DNA from: Roseiarcus sp963737365
GTDB lineage: Bacteria > Pseudomonadota > Alphaproteobacteria > Rhizobiales > Beijerinckiaceae
Direction: 5' to 3'
NCBI GenBank assembly: GCA_963737365.1
Contig: CAVTSD010000007.1
Span: 806,001-870,000 of the forward strand
Length of the DNA stretch: 64,000 bases
Every line of letters starts with the position of its first letter. Position 1 is the stretch's first letter. A model generated the notes under the pieces. The model saw only the letters and a list, made by a program, of their open reading frames with translations. It did not search any database and was not told the origin of the DNA. Both the position numbers and the translations under genes were made by a program. Below are positions 7,445 to 16,674 of this stretch, piece by piece.

Positions 7445-8738
7445 TCATCCGCGATTGGATGCTGTTCGCGGCTTCCGCTCGAGGGGAAGCGCACCGGGCG
7501 CCGGCTCCCAGCCGAACACGCTGCGGCCGCCAAACGAATGGGAGAGCCGCAGCTCTTCGGCGATCACTTCCGGCACTGGCGGCCCGGCGGCGCGTCTTTC
7601 GACCCGGCGGGTCTCGTCGTCGAGCCGCTTGAGCGCTGCGAGCCGATCGTCCTGTCCGAGCTTCGCCTTCTCGACTGCCGTCTTCATGATGGAGATCGTC
7701 TCGTCATAGACTTTGAGCGGCACCGGGAACGGATGACGGTCTTTGCCGCCATGGGCGAAGGAGAAGCGCGCTGGATCGGTAAAACGATAGGGCGCGCCGT
7801 GCACAACTTCGGCCACCATGGCGAGCGCGCGGACCGTACGGGCGCCGACGCCCGGAACGAGAAGCAACTCGGCAAAGTCCGCCGGTCCGCGACTGGCCGC
7901 CGCCGTAAAGGTCGCGTGCAGGCGCGAGCTGAGCACATCGCTTGCGCGTACGTCGTGGTGAGGCGGCATGACGAGATGGGGCAGGGTGAGCTGAACGGGA
8001 TCGAGCGAGGGTAGGGGCTTCGGAGGTTTGGCCTCGATGGCGGCGAGCTCGCGCGCGAGGCCATCGGGACCGAGCGAACCCAGAAGCTCGAGTTGGGCTC
8101 TACGGGAGGCGTCCGCCCGACGATTGGTGAGGTTGACGATTTCGCCTTGATGGACGCCCTCGATCGCCTTGTGCGGCTCGTCGACGAAGCTTTGCAGGTC
8201 CTCGGACAGCCAGTGATAGCGGCGAGCGGTGCGGCTCGCATCGTTCATGCCCTGCTGGACCACGGTCCAATGGCCGTCATCGGTCACGATGAAGCCGTGC
8301 AGGTAGAGATCAAAGCCGTCCTGGACGGCGGCGCTGTCGACCTTGGCCACGAGCCGGCTGACATTGGCGAGCGCGGCGCCGTCGATTCCGACCCGCTCGC
8401 CGATGGCGGCGAGTTCGTGCGGCGTTTTTCGCGATTGCTTGCCGCGTCCGCCGCAGACATGGATTCCGAGTTCGCCCGACAGCGGCTCGAGGCCACGCTT
8501 GAGCGCGCCGATCACGCTCGTGGTGATGCCCGAGGAGTGCCAGTCCATGCCCATGACAGCGCCGAACGACTGAAACCAGAACGGATGGGCGAGGCGGCGC
8601 AGCAACTCGTCGCGGCCATAATGGTGAACGATTGCCTCGCTGATGACTGCGCCGAGTTCGCGTCATGCGGCCGGCAAGCCACAAGGGCACCCGGCCGCCA
8701 TGCAGCGGTAGATCGGCGCTTCCTACTCTTCGGGCCAT
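7445..8738 (-). pseudogene. DUF763 protein, frameshifted
   Basis: Reconstructed length about 430 residues, usual for DUF763. The N-terminus MARRVGSADLPLHGGRVP starts at ATG 8738. After about 25 codons the frame changes at 8659-8662, where one extra base separates ...AGRMT from the continuing ELGAVISEAIVHHYG. From there the frame runs to the stop at 7445 and includes LRRLAHPFWFQSFGAVMGMDWHSSG, split here only by quotation length. DUF763 proteins are found in archaea and bacteria and have no proven function; a helix-hairpin-helix-like stretch LLLVPGVGARTVRALA hints at nucleic-acid binding. The break may be a sequencing error, because the rest of the gene is intact. Confidence 0.8.
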
Positions 8739-8898
8739 GTTGTTCTGAGACTCGATTTTCGAGGCGCGCTTCGGAAAGGAGCCCACGAGTTTAGAGCATG
8801 ATGCGCTCTGATGGAATCGTCATGCAAGAAGCGCCTCCGGCGCGACATGGCGATCCAGGAGCCACAGGGTAGGCGCTTCAGCGCTTACTCGCGAAGCC

Positions 8899-9647
8899 CT
8901 AATCGATCGAATAGCCCGCGCCGCGCACCGTGCGGATCAGATCCCGCTCTTTTCCTTTCGACAATTTCTTGCGCAGACGGCCAATGTGGACGTCGACTGT
9001 GCGTTCGTCGACTTCGGCCGCGCGACCCCACACCAGCTCGAGCAGTTGGGCGCGCGAGAACACCTGGCCTGGCTTTTCGAGGAGAAATTCCAGCAGCCGA
9101 AAATCGGTCGGGCCCAGGCGAATGTCCCGACCGCCGCGCCGAACGCGCCGGGTCAGTCGATCAAGGTCGAGATCGCCTAGGTAAAGGCGTTCGGCGAGCC
9201 GCTCCGGCCGGCTGCGGCGGAGCAAAGCGCGCACGCGGGCCATCAATTCGATCACCGAAAACGGCTTGACGACATAGTCGTCCGCGCCAACGGCGAGGCC
9301 GCGCACGCGCTCGGATTCCTCGTGGCGCGCGCTCACCATGATGACAGGCAATGTGCGCGTGGTTTCGCCCGCGCGCAGACGCCGGCAGATCTCGATGCCG
9401 GAAACGCCCGGCAGCATCCAGTCGAGAATGAGAAGATCGGGCGCGCTTTCAGCCAGTCGCAGCTCCGCCTCGTCGCCGCGCGCGACGCTTTCCACGACAT
9501 AGCCCTCAGCCTCGAGATTGTAGCTGATCAGGAGAGCCACATCGATCTCGTCCTCAACGACCAGAATCCGCGGCGCCGAGACGACGTCCGGACGGGCGAT
9601 GGATTTGCTTGTCTCGTTCTTCAGCGGTCCGCTCCGGCAGTCATCAT
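8899..9647 (-). CDS. phoB: PhoB-like OmpR-family response regulator; start disturbed
   Basis: The clear open part (to 9540) gives a receiver domain with phospho-acceptor Asp in LLILDWMLPG, Thr/Ser and Lys in MVSARH and DDYVVKPFS, and a winged-helix domain with RTVDVHIGRLRKKL and GAGYSID, all PhoB-like. The acidic pocket (ILVVEDEIDV) lies just upstream of the first GTG, so the gene must begin earlier. No ATG, GTG or TTG occurs in that frame before a stop. ATG at 9647 in the neighbouring frame (MMTAGADR) would join with one missing base between about 9610 and 9640. PhoB normally controls phosphate-starvation genes, but no pho genes adjoin, so the target set is inferred from similarity only. Confidence 0.8.
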
Positions 9648-10003
9648 CGCATCATCCCGCTCCGATTCGCCCGCTTCCGGGCCACGCGCGCACGTGTTTT
9701 GGCTTGGCGATGGCCGAGATCCCCGCCCACAATGTGTATTAGCGAAAATGCCCAACCACAGGTTGATGTTCCAGGCAGCCGTTTCGCAACTCGCAGAAAT
9801 GGGGAGGGCTGCGAAGCTGCGCGTGTCTTCGCTCGGCGTGGCATTGGTCGCCGCCGCCTCAAACAGCGCATGCGACAATACTGCGCGCAGTCTAAAGGTG
9901 AACAGCAGTTAAACTCGATATTCATCTTCAATTCAGCATTGGAAGCGCAGAGCGACGTTGTTCGGCAACAAAAGTCGAACGTTTCGCTTCAAGAGGAAAT
10001 GCA
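9648..10003. other. Intergenic region before the small secreted peptide gene
   Basis: No gene is supported here. The frames that cross it are antisense shadows. The last 20 bases carry the AGAGGAAATGCA ribosome site of the gene at 10004. The stretch 9890-9970 is relatively AT-rich and probably contains that gene's promoter, but no clear -35/-10 pair stands out. Confidence 0.4.
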
Positions 10004-10195
10004 ATGATTAACAAGTATCTCGCGATGGGCCTTGGCGCCCTGATCGCAGTCGCTCCGGTCGCCGCGATGGCCGAGACCTCCATGCCGAAGACCCATATGT
10101 CTTCGCACAAGATGCACAAGACCCATAAGATGTCCTCGAAGAGCCATAAGAAAATGAGCAAGAAGATGACTGCTCCCATGGCTCCCAAGAGCTGA
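10004..10195 (+). CDS. Small secreted Met/His/Lys-rich peptide
   Basis: 63 residues. MINKYLAMGLGALIAVAPVAAMA is a clean signal peptide. The mature 40 residues consist almost only of Met, His, Lys, Ser and Thr, with spaced MSSHKMHKTHKM and MSKKM units and no hydrophobic core, so it is probably disordered. Met- and His-rich exported peptides often bind Cu(I)/Cu(II) or other soft metals; that is inference. It has a strong ribosome site and its own terminator at 10236-10275, so it is a single-gene transcript. Similar tiny proteins in Rhizobiales are annotated only as hypothetical or as MxKDx-like repeat proteins. Confidence 0.75.
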   Translation: MINKYLAMGLGALIAVAPVAAMAETSMPKTHMSSHKMHKTHKMSSKSHKKMSKKMTAPMAPKS

Positions 10196-10235
10196 TCGAT
10201 GAAAGTCGCGCCGTTTGGGGGGCGCGAACGAGATG

Positions 10236-10275
10236 CGAAGGGGCCCGTAGCGTAGCGGCCCCCTTCGTATTTTTA
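10236..10275 (+). terminator. Rho-independent terminator
   Basis: CGAAGGGGCC at 10236-10245 pairs with GGCCCCCTTCG at 10257-10267 with one bulge. TATTTTTA follows at once. It sits 40 bases after the stop of the small Met/His-rich peptide gene. Confidence 0.85.
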
Positions 10276-10550
10276 GGCTGGCCGGCGAACTGCGTGGTGA
10301 CGCCGGAACAGATGGGCGGCCTGACAACGCTGCGTTCTCGCTGGCGTCCAATGGCTGCGAGGCGGATCCCTCGCTTTCCCCGTTCAGATGAACATGGTAG
10401 CTCTGCCCCGCGTCGCAGCAGAGAGGCTTGAGAATCGCGAATGCCAAGCTGTTCGGGCGAGGTGCGTGAGCCGAGATCCCGCGGCCTCGTCGTTCGGCGG
10501 TCGTTCCTCACGCCGCACGTCGCGTTCATTCATCGCCCCGGATTGCCCCG

Positions 10551-11042
10551 TTGAGTGCGCCTGCGGGTGATCTCTCGCGCGTCGCGGTCGCGCGAGCGGC
10601 ATTCTTCCTTGCGTTTTGGCTCATGATCTCGGGATGGGCGCCCGCTGACCTTCCAGTCGGGATCGCAGCCGTCATCGGCGCCACCTGGGTGAGCTTGCGT
10701 TTCCTGCCGCCCTTGGCCTCACGCTACGGGTTCGCTGCGATCGCGTCGATCGCAGCGAATTTCTTCCGCCAGTCCGTGGTCGCGGGATGGGATGTCGCGT
10801 GGCGGGCCCTCACGCCGAATATGCGACTGGAGTCCGGGTTGGTCGCCTGTCCGCTGCATCTGTCCGAGGGCGGCAAGCGAAGCGCCTTCTGCGCTCTGTC
10901 GAGTCTCATGCCCGGAACGCTGCCGACGGGCACTGACGAACAAGGAGCGCTGCTGGTGCACTGCCTCGACATGAGCCAGCCGGTCGCGGCTAATTTCGCG
11001 GCGGAAGAGCAACTCTTCATCCGGGCGTTCGGCGGTGACTGA
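10551..11042 (+). CDS. mnhE: Mrp/Mnh antiporter subunit E
   Basis: 163 residues of the MrpE/MnhE family: an N-terminal pair of membrane helices (AFFLAFWLMISGW and VGIAAVIGATWVSLRFLPPL), then a soluble part with MPGTLP and the conserved terminal VHCLDM. Mrp complexes exchange Na+ or K+ for H+; subunit E is a small accessory. The start is TTG at 10551, giving LSAPAGDLS. It opens a run of seven overlapping genes (E, F, G, A'-B, C, D, D') that ends at 16030. The order resembles the Mbh-type antiporter module rather than the usual mrpABCDEFG order. Confidence 0.88.
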   Translation: MSAPAGDLSRVAVARAAFFLAFWLMISGWAPADLPVGIAAVIGATWVSLRFLPPLASRYGFAAIASIAANFFRQSVVAGWDVAWRALTPNMRLESGLVACPLHLSEGGKRSAFCALSSLMPGTLPTGTDEQGALLVHCLDMSQPVAANFAAEEQLFIRAFGGD

Positions 11043-11316
11043 TTTTCTTCTCGCGACCGCGGGCGTCATCCTCCTGACCGTCGCTGTCGGGCTCGTGCGT
11101 ATCTTGAGCGGTCCAGGCGACGCCGATCGCCTGATGGCCGCGCAGCTCATCGGCACCGGGGGGATCGGCGCGCTGCTTCTCATCGCTGCGGCGACCGGCG
11201 CGCGCGGGGTCGAAGATGTTGCGCTCGGGCTTGCGCTGCTCGCGGCCTTCGCTTCCGCCGCCTTCGTCAAAAGCGCCGCGCCGGCGGAGGCTTCTCATCC
11301 GGCGGATGGCCGATGA
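11035..11316 (+). CDS. mnhF: Mrp/Mnh antiporter subunit F
   Basis: 93 residues, three membrane helices, with the family block VRILSGPGDADRLMAAQLIGT between helices 1 and 2 (GP-DR-A is the diagnostic core). The start is GTG at 11035, overlapping the end of the subunit E gene by eight bases, so the two are translationally coupled. MrpF is a small structural membrane subunit of the cation/proton antiporter. Confidence 0.88.
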   Translation: MTDFLLATAGVILLTVAVGLVRILSGPGDADRLMAAQLIGTGGIGALLLIAAATGARGVEDVALGLALLAAFASAAFVKSAAPAEASHPADGR

Positions 11317-11606
11317 GTTTTGTCGTCGACCTCTTCAGCGTCGTCGCGATCGGCGCAGGCGTTTTCTTCTTCTTTGCCGGCACGATAGGGTTGCTGCGTT
11401 TCCCCGATGCGTTGAGTCGCCTGCACGCGCTGACCAAGGCTGACAATCTCGGTCTTGGCCTCGTTGTGCTCGGTCTTTTGCCCCGCGCCGAGAGCCCGCT
11501 CGCGGCGCTGAAGCTCGTCGCCATCTGGGCGCTAGTGCAATTGGCTGGAGCAAGCGCGGCACAGCTTGTCGGACGCGCGGTGCGCCGCAAGGGATCGGCC
11601 GCATGA
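11313..11606 (+). CDS. mnhG: Mrp/Mnh antiporter subunit G
   Basis: 97 residues with three predicted helices. The block GLLRFPDALSRLHALTKAD is characteristic of the MrpG/PhaG family. It starts with ATGA overlapping the stop of subunit F and ends with an ATGA overlap with the next gene, so it is a tightly coupled operon member. Like E and F it is a small accessory subunit. Confidence 0.9.
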   Translation: MSFVVDLFSVVAIGAGVFFFFAGTIGLLRFPDALSRLHALTKADNLGLGLVVLGLLPRAESPLAALKLVAIWALVQLAGASAAQLVGRAVRRKGSAA

Positions 11607-12550
11607 GCGTTTTGCAGGCGCTCGACATTGGCCTCGCGCTCCTGGTCTTCGCGGTCGCGGCCTGGACCATTTTCGCGCCCGGAGCGTTCGCAGCCACGGT
11701 CGGTTATGTCGTCTACGGGCTGCTTCTCGCGCTCGTCTGGATACGCCTCTTCGCGGTCGATGTGGCGCTGACGGAGGCGGCCATCGGCAGCGGCGTGACC
11801 GGCGTTCTACTCATCGGCGCCGCCGCGCGGCTGCGGGCAGCGGAGACGGCCGGGCATGACAAGCCCTTAGGCGCGCTCACGCGCGTTCTCGCAGGCGCCC
11901 TTTGCGCCCTTGTCGCCCTGGCGCTGGCTGCTGTGGTGCTGCTGCTGCCCGACCAGGGTCCGTCGCTGGCGTCGCAATCGATGCAACGCTTGCCGGAAAC
12001 TGGCCTTGGCAATCCGGTCACCGCTGTGCTGATCGCCTATCGAGCGTTCGACACCATGCTGGAGAAGGTCGTGCTGGTTCTGGCGGTGGTTGGCGTGTGG
12101 TCGCTTGCCGCCGACCCATATTGGGGCGGGGCGCCGGGGGAGGCGCGCGCGGAGCGACCAGAGCCGACGCTCGCTTTTCTTGCGCAAATCCTGGCGCCGC
12201 TCGGCATCCTGGTCGGCATTCACATCTTTTGGGTCGGCGCGGATGAGCCCGGCGGCGCGTTTCAGGGCGGCGCAATTCTCGCGGCGATGTGGATCATCGT
12301 CATGATGGCGAGGCTGACCGAGGCGCCGCCGATAAACGCCTTATGGCTGCGGCTCGCGATCGTGGCCGGGCCGGTCGTGTTTCTGGCCGCGGGCGTCGCG
12401 GGGGCGGTTTTCGCGGGCGGATTTTTCGCCTATCCGCCCGGACTCGCCAAGCCGGCGATCCTGTTCATCGAGACCTTCATGGTTCTCTCCATCGCCGTGA
12501 TTCTGCCGATGCTGGTGGCGGGGCCGCCGCGACGCGAGCCACGACAGTGA
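11603..12550 (+). CDS. Fused MrpA C-terminal (MbhD/DUF4040) and MrpB protein
   Basis: 315 residues. Residues ~1-80 form three helices of the DUF4040/MbhD type (VGYVVYGLLLALVWIRLFAVDVAL..., with EAAIGSG), equivalent to the extreme C-terminus of MrpA. Residues ~175-310 are an MnhB domain with VGIHIFWVGADEPGGAFQGG, the family signature with its acidic and Gly-rich loop. So this one polypeptide supplies the MrpA tail and MrpB, while the long MrpA antiporter body is not encoded here. Four-base overlaps with both neighbours show translational coupling. Confidence 0.85.
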   Translation: MSVLQALDIGLALLVFAVAAWTIFAPGAFAATVGYVVYGLLLALVWIRLFAVDVALTEAAIGSGVTGVLLIGAAARLRAAETAGHDKPLGALTRVLAGALCALVALALAAVVLLLPDQGPSLASQSMQRLPETGLGNPVTAVLIAYRAFDTMLEKVVLVLAVVGVWSLAADPYWGGAPGEARAERPEPTLAFLAQILAPLGILVGIHIFWVGADEPGGAFQGGAILAAMWIIVMMARLTEAPPINALWLRLAIVAGPVVFLAAGVAGAVFAGGFFAYPPGLAKPAILFIETFMVLSIAVILPMLVAGPPRREPRQ

Positions 12551-12891
12551 CCTCGGCCACTCTGGCTGGGCTCGTCGGGGCGGCGCTGGTAAGCCTCGGC
12601 CTCTACGGCCTCATCGTCAATCCCCAGCCGCTGCGCAAGATTCTCGCGTTCAACCTCATGGGCAGCGGCGTTTTCCTCGTGTTCGGCATTGTTGCGCGCA
12701 AAGGCGCAGCGGCTGGATTGCAAGCCGATCCGGTGCCGCAGGCCATGGTCATCACCGGGATCGTCGTCGCCTTCGCGGCGAGCGCGCTCGCCGTTGCGCT
12801 GTTGCTGCGCTTGTTCGAAGCCGCCGGGCAGGTGACGTTCAGCCCGGACGCCTGGACGAAGCCCACGGGGGACGGAGCCAAGGCGGAATGA
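12547..12891 (+). CDS. mnhC: Mrp/Mnh antiporter subunit C (NuoK-like)
   Basis: 114 residues with three helices. The family features are present: a GLYGLIVNPQPLRKILAFNLMG stretch with the NuoK-like membrane core, then DPVPQAMVITGIVV, the signature of MrpC. The start is GTG at 12547, placed by the GTGA overlap with the stop of the preceding gene; a longer frame upstream is out-of-frame coding sequence of its neighbour. MrpC is homologous to complex I subunit NuoK. Confidence 0.9.
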   Translation: MTSATLAGLVGAALVSLGLYGLIVNPQPLRKILAFNLMGSGVFLVFGIVARKGAAAGLQADPVPQAMVITGIVVAFAASALAVALLLRLFEAAGQVTFSPDAWTKPTGDGAKAE

Positions 12892-14393
12892 CGGCGGGTT
12901 CCGCCGCCAGCGCGGCGACGGCGGAGGGAAGCCTGCTGGCGCTGGCGATCCTTTTGCCGGCGCTGGGGGTGCTGCTGTCGCTGCTCATCGGCGGCCGGCG
13001 GGCGGAATGGATCGCGCTCGGCCTCATGCCGGTGGAGCTCGCGGTCGCCGTCAGTATCGCGTGTCTCGTGTGGCGTTCCGGACAGCCGCTCGTCTACACG
13101 CTTGCCGGATATGCGCCCCCGCTCGGCATTGCGCTCAGAGCCGACGGATTTTCGGCCGTCATGCTCGTGACAGCGGGACTGATCGCACCCGTCGCCGCGC
13201 TCTACGCCCGGGCGAATTTCGCGACGCCAGACGGCTTAACGGAGAAGCGCGCGCCGCTTGTCTTCTGGACGTTGTTGCAGGGGATTCAGACGGCGTTGAG
13301 CCTCATCTTTCTAGGAGAGGATCTGTTCAATCTGTATGTGGGACTCGAGCTACTGACCTTCGCCGCCGTTCCACTGGTTTCGCTCGACGGGCGCCCGGAG
13401 ACCCTGGCCGCCGCGCTGCGCTATCTTTTGTTCGCGCTGTTCGGTTCGGTGTTCTATCTGCTCGGCGTCGCGTTGCTGTACGGCGCCTATGGCACGCTCG
13501 ACATCGCGCTCCTTGCTCCCCTCGTTCGCCCCGAGCCCGCCGTGTGGCTCGCGGCCGGGCTGATGACTGCCGGGCTCCTGGCGAAGACAGCTTTGTTCCC
13601 GCTGCATTTGTGGCTGCCTCCCGCCCACGCCAACGCGCCCGCCGCAGCAAGCGCGGTGTTGTCGGGACTGGTGGTCAAGGGCTCGTTCTTCCTCGTCGTC
13701 CGGCTCTGGTTCGACGTGCTCGCGTCTTTGCCGGGTGTGCTCCCAGGGACGATCCTCGCCGCGCTTGGTTCGGCTGCGATCCTGTTCGGCAGCGTGCTTG
13801 CTTTAAGTCAGGCGCGGCTGAAGCTGCTCATCGCCTATTCGACGGTGGCGCAGATCGGCTACCTGTTTATCATGTTCCCGCTCGGCCATGGGCCTTGGGC
13901 GGTGGAGGCGTTCAGCGGCGGAATCATGCAGGCCTTGTCGCACGCCTTCGCCAAGGCGGCGATGTTCCTGTCCGCAGGCCTGATCGCCGAATCGCTTGGC
14001 CACGACCGCATAGAAGACCTTAACGGCGCCGCTCGCGCGCTCCCGCTGACGTTCCTCGCGCTCGGCCTCGGCGGATTGTCGCTCATGGGCCTGCCGCCAA
14101 GCGGTGGCTTCGCCGCCAAATGGCTCTTGATGAAGGCTTCGATCGCATCAGGCCAATGGGTGTGGGCTGTCGTCATGGCAGGCGGCGGATTGCTGGCGGG
14201 CGGCTATATCTATCGAGTTCTCGCCCCTGCGCTTTCCGGCAAAAGCCCGCAACTCAAGAAAGCGCCCGCCCGTAGCCGGGAAGGCGTGGCGCTCGTTCTG
14301 GCGCTTGTCGCGCTTCTGCTCGCGTTTGCGCCGCCGAGCTTCTTCATCTTCCTGCAGATCGGCCGTCCGGCCGCCGGCTTTGCACCGCAATGA
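12888..14393 (+). CDS. mnhD: Mrp/Mnh antiporter subunit D, proton-conducting (NuoN/M-like)
   Basis: 501 residues, about 14 helices, Proton_antipo_M family. The helix-5 glutamate expected for proton transfer is present in LYVGLELLTFAAVPL, and the helix-7 lysine in GLLAKTALFPLHLWLPPAHANAP, with a further lysine in GLVVKGSFFLVVRL. It is thus expected to be an active ion-translocating subunit. It overlaps subunit C (ATGA at 12888) and the second antiporter-like gene (ATGA at 14390). Confidence 0.93.
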   Translation: MTAGSAASAATAEGSLLALAILLPALGVLLSLLIGGRRAEWIALGLMPVELAVAVSIACLVWRSGQPLVYTLAGYAPPLGIALRADGFSAVMLVTAGLIAPVAALYARANFATPDGLTEKRAPLVFWTLLQGIQTALSLIFLGEDLFNLYVGLELLTFAAVPLVSLDGRPETLAAALRYLLFALFGSVFYLLGVALLYGAYGTLDIALLAPLVRPEPAVWLAAGLMTAGLLAKTALFPLHLWLPPAHANAPAAASAVLSGLVVKGSFFLVVRLWFDVLASLPGVLPGTILAALGSAAILFGSVLALSQARLKLLIAYSTVAQIGYLFIMFPLGHGPWAVEAFSGGIMQALSHAFAKAAMFLSAGLIAESLGHDRIEDLNGAARALPLTFLALGLGGLSLMGLPPSGGFAAKWLLMKASIASGQWVWAVVMAGGGLLAGGYIYRVLAPALSGKSPQLKKAPARSREGVALVLALVALLLAFAPPSFFIFLQIGRPAAGFAPQ

Positions 14394-16030
14394 ACGCGGT
14401 TGCGGCACAGCTCGGACCCGCCTTGCTGATCGCGACGCTGGCCGTGCCGCTCATCGTGCTGGCTGCCTCTTTGGCGACGAGGATCCGCGCGCTGGCGTGG
14501 GCGATGGCGCCTGTCGCGCCGCTGCCGGCTTTCGCAGCCGGGGTCCTGGCGATCGCCGGCGCGCCCTTCGGGGCCGAGTTGCCCGCCCTTCGCTTTAGCC
14601 TGTGGCTCGATCGGCCGGGCGGCCTGCTGCTCGCCGCCGCGGCGCTGGTTTGGCTCATCCGCAGCGTCTTTGCCTTGACGGATCGGGCGGGCAGGCCGAA
14701 CGCCGACCGCTTCGCCGTCTCGTGGCTATTGACCATGACTGGCAGTCTCGGCGTGTTCATCGCCGCCGACCTTCTGACCTTCTACCTCGTCTATGCGCTG
14801 GTGAGCGTGCCGGCCTATTATCTCATCGCGCATGACGACGACTCCGCCTCGCGCCGCGCCGGCGGCGTCTACATGGCGTTCGCATTGCTCGGCGAGGCGG
14901 TGCTGTTGCTCGCCTTCGTCATGCTGGCGGCGGGCGAGCCGAGCGGCAGCCTGAGCATTCGCGACGTCGTCGCCGCTCTGCCGGGCTCGCCCTGGCGCGA
15001 TGCGGCGATGGCCCTCGTCATCATCGCCTTCGGCATGAAGATCGGGCTCGCGCCGATGCACGGCTGGATGCCGCTCGCCTACACGGCGGCGCGCATTCCT
15101 GCCGCCGCGGTGTTGAGCGGCGCCGCCGTCAAGGCGGGAGTCATCGGCCTCATCCGGTTTCTGCCCTTTGGCGCGGCCTTGTCCAATTGGGGCGAGGCGC
15201 TCGCATGGCTCGGGTTCATCTCCGCCTTCTATGGCGTCGCGATCGGCGTGACGCAACGCAATCCCAAGACAATTCTTGCCTATTCGAGCATCAGCCAGAT
15301 GGGGGTGATCGCCGCGGCGCTCGGCATGGGCCTCGCCAGCGGCGATCAAGGAGCAACCGCGGACGCCGCCTTCTACGCGGCGAACCATGTACTGGTGAAG
15401 GCCGCGCTGTTCCTGACCGTGGGCGTCGTCGCGACGCTCAGCGGGCGTGGTCGTTCGCTGGCCTTGTTCGTGGCGACGGTGCTCGCCCTCAGTCTCGGCG
15501 GCTTGCCGTTGACCGGGGGCGCGCTGGCCAAGCTCGCGGTCAAGGGGGTGTTCGGCGACGGCGTCGCGGGCGCGGCGGCGATCGCATCGGGCGCCGCAAG
15601 CACGGCTCTGATGCTGCATTTCGTCATCGGGCTTGCGCGCTCGTCCCAAGACACGCGCGCTCAAGCGTCGCCGGAGCGGCTCGGGTCATGGATTACGATG
15701 GCGGCCGCCGCATTGCTCGTACCGTGGCTCCTGTATTCCGCCATCGGAAGTCCGGCCGAGGCGCTCGAGCCCGCGAAGCTCTGGGACGCCGCCTGGCCGA
15801 TGCTGATCGGCGGCGTGGCGGCTGCCGGCTTATGGGCCGTTGGCGACCGGCTTCCCCGAATTCCCGCAGGCGACATCGTCGTCGCCGAGGAAGCCGCCTT
15901 CCGCGCCTCTCTGTCTCTTGGCTCCGCGTTCGAGCGAGCCGACTGTAGCTTGCGGGAGTGGCCCGCGGCCGGCCTGGCGCTGCTGATGATCGCGCTCGCC
16001 CTTGCCGCGGCGGGCTACACGAGCCGGTAA
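14390..16030 (+). CDS. Second antiporter-like (complex I subunit 5/MrpD-like) protein lacking the helix-5 Glu
   Basis: 546 residues and about 14 helices, Proton_antipo_M family. Conserved lysines are seen in GMKIGLAPMHGWMPLAY, SGAAVKAGVIGLIRFLP and ALAKLAVKGVFGD. However the helix-5 position, where relatives have an essential Glu (as in GLELL of the preceding gene), reads TFYLVYALVSVPAYYL with no acidic residue. So the ion path may differ from that of MrpD. It is the last gene of the seven-gene operon; the following GNAT gene starts 10 bases later and may be co-transcribed. Confidence 0.85.
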   Translation: MNAVAAQLGPALLIATLAVPLIVLAASLATRIRALAWAMAPVAPLPAFAAGVLAIAGAPFGAELPALRFSLWLDRPGGLLLAAAALVWLIRSVFALTDRAGRPNADRFAVSWLLTMTGSLGVFIAADLLTFYLVYALVSVPAYYLIAHDDDSASRRAGGVYMAFALLGEAVLLLAFVMLAAGEPSGSLSIRDVVAALPGSPWRDAAMALVIIAFGMKIGLAPMHGWMPLAYTAARIPAAAVLSGAAVKAGVIGLIRFLPFGAALSNWGEALAWLGFISAFYGVAIGVTQRNPKTILAYSSISQMGVIAAALGMGLASGDQGATADAAFYAANHVLVKAALFLTVGVVATLSGRGRSLALFVATVLALSLGGLPLTGGALAKLAVKGVFGDGVAGAAAIASGAASTALMLHFVIGLARSSQDTRAQASPERLGSWITMAAAALLVPWLLYSAIGSPAEALEPAKLWDAAWPMLIGGVAAAGLWAVGDRLPRIPAGDIVVAEEAAFRASLSLGSAFERADCSLREWPAAGLALLMIALALAAAGYTSR

Positions 16031-16039
16031 GGATCAAGC

Positions 16040-16575
16040 ATGTACATCCCCATACGAGATGATGAGATCCCGGCGATCGTGGCGCTGATCAACCGCGCTT
16101 ACAGAGGTTCCAGTCCGTCGAATTGGAGTACGGAGACCCAATATCTCGCCGGCGATCGTACCACCGAAGATGCTCTGCGCGCCGACCTTGCCGCCAAGCC
16201 TGCCGCGTCGCTCCTGAAGTGGGTCGACGACGGAACGGTTCAGCTCGCCGGCTGCGTGTGGCTCGAGCCGCTGGGCGAGGACACATGGTATCTCGGATCT
16301 TTGGCCATCGATCCGGACCGCCAGCGGGGCGGGCTCGGTCGGGTCATGCTGTCCGCCGCCGAACTATGGGTGCGGGAGCGGGGCGGGAAACGCGTTCAGA
16401 TGACAGTGATCAACGTTCGCGACGCTCTCATCGCATGGTACTTCGACGGGGCTATCACAAGACCGGGGACACGGCCCCGTTTCCATACGGAGATAATCGG
16501 TTTGGGGCGCCTCTACGCGACGACCTCTGCTTTGTGGTGTTGGAGAAGGACTTGGTCGCTGCAGCGATGCAGTAA
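16040..16575 (+). pseudogene. GNAT-family N-acetyltransferase, frameshifted
   Basis: Reconstructed length about 178 residues. The acetyl-CoA site is seen as LAIDPDRQRGGLGRVML (Q/RxxGxG/A), preceded by the beta-4 strand WYLGSLAI. After NVRDALIAWY (to about 16440) the frame must change by one missing base at 16441-16445 to continue as RRGYHKTGDTAPFPYG and end ...FVVLEKDLVAAAMQ at 16575, the standard GNAT C-terminus. Without the correction the protein ends in an unrelated Arg/Trp-rich tail at 16582. The substrate is unknown. It follows the antiporter operon by 10 bases. Confidence 0.8.
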
Positions 16576-16674
16576 GTCGTGACGCGCTGGCGAGACCGTC
16601 ACGGCCGTCGCCAGCGATCGAGCTACCTGAGCGCGCGAGAAACGCTCGTCAGCTGGCCGCGCCGACCCCGCCGT

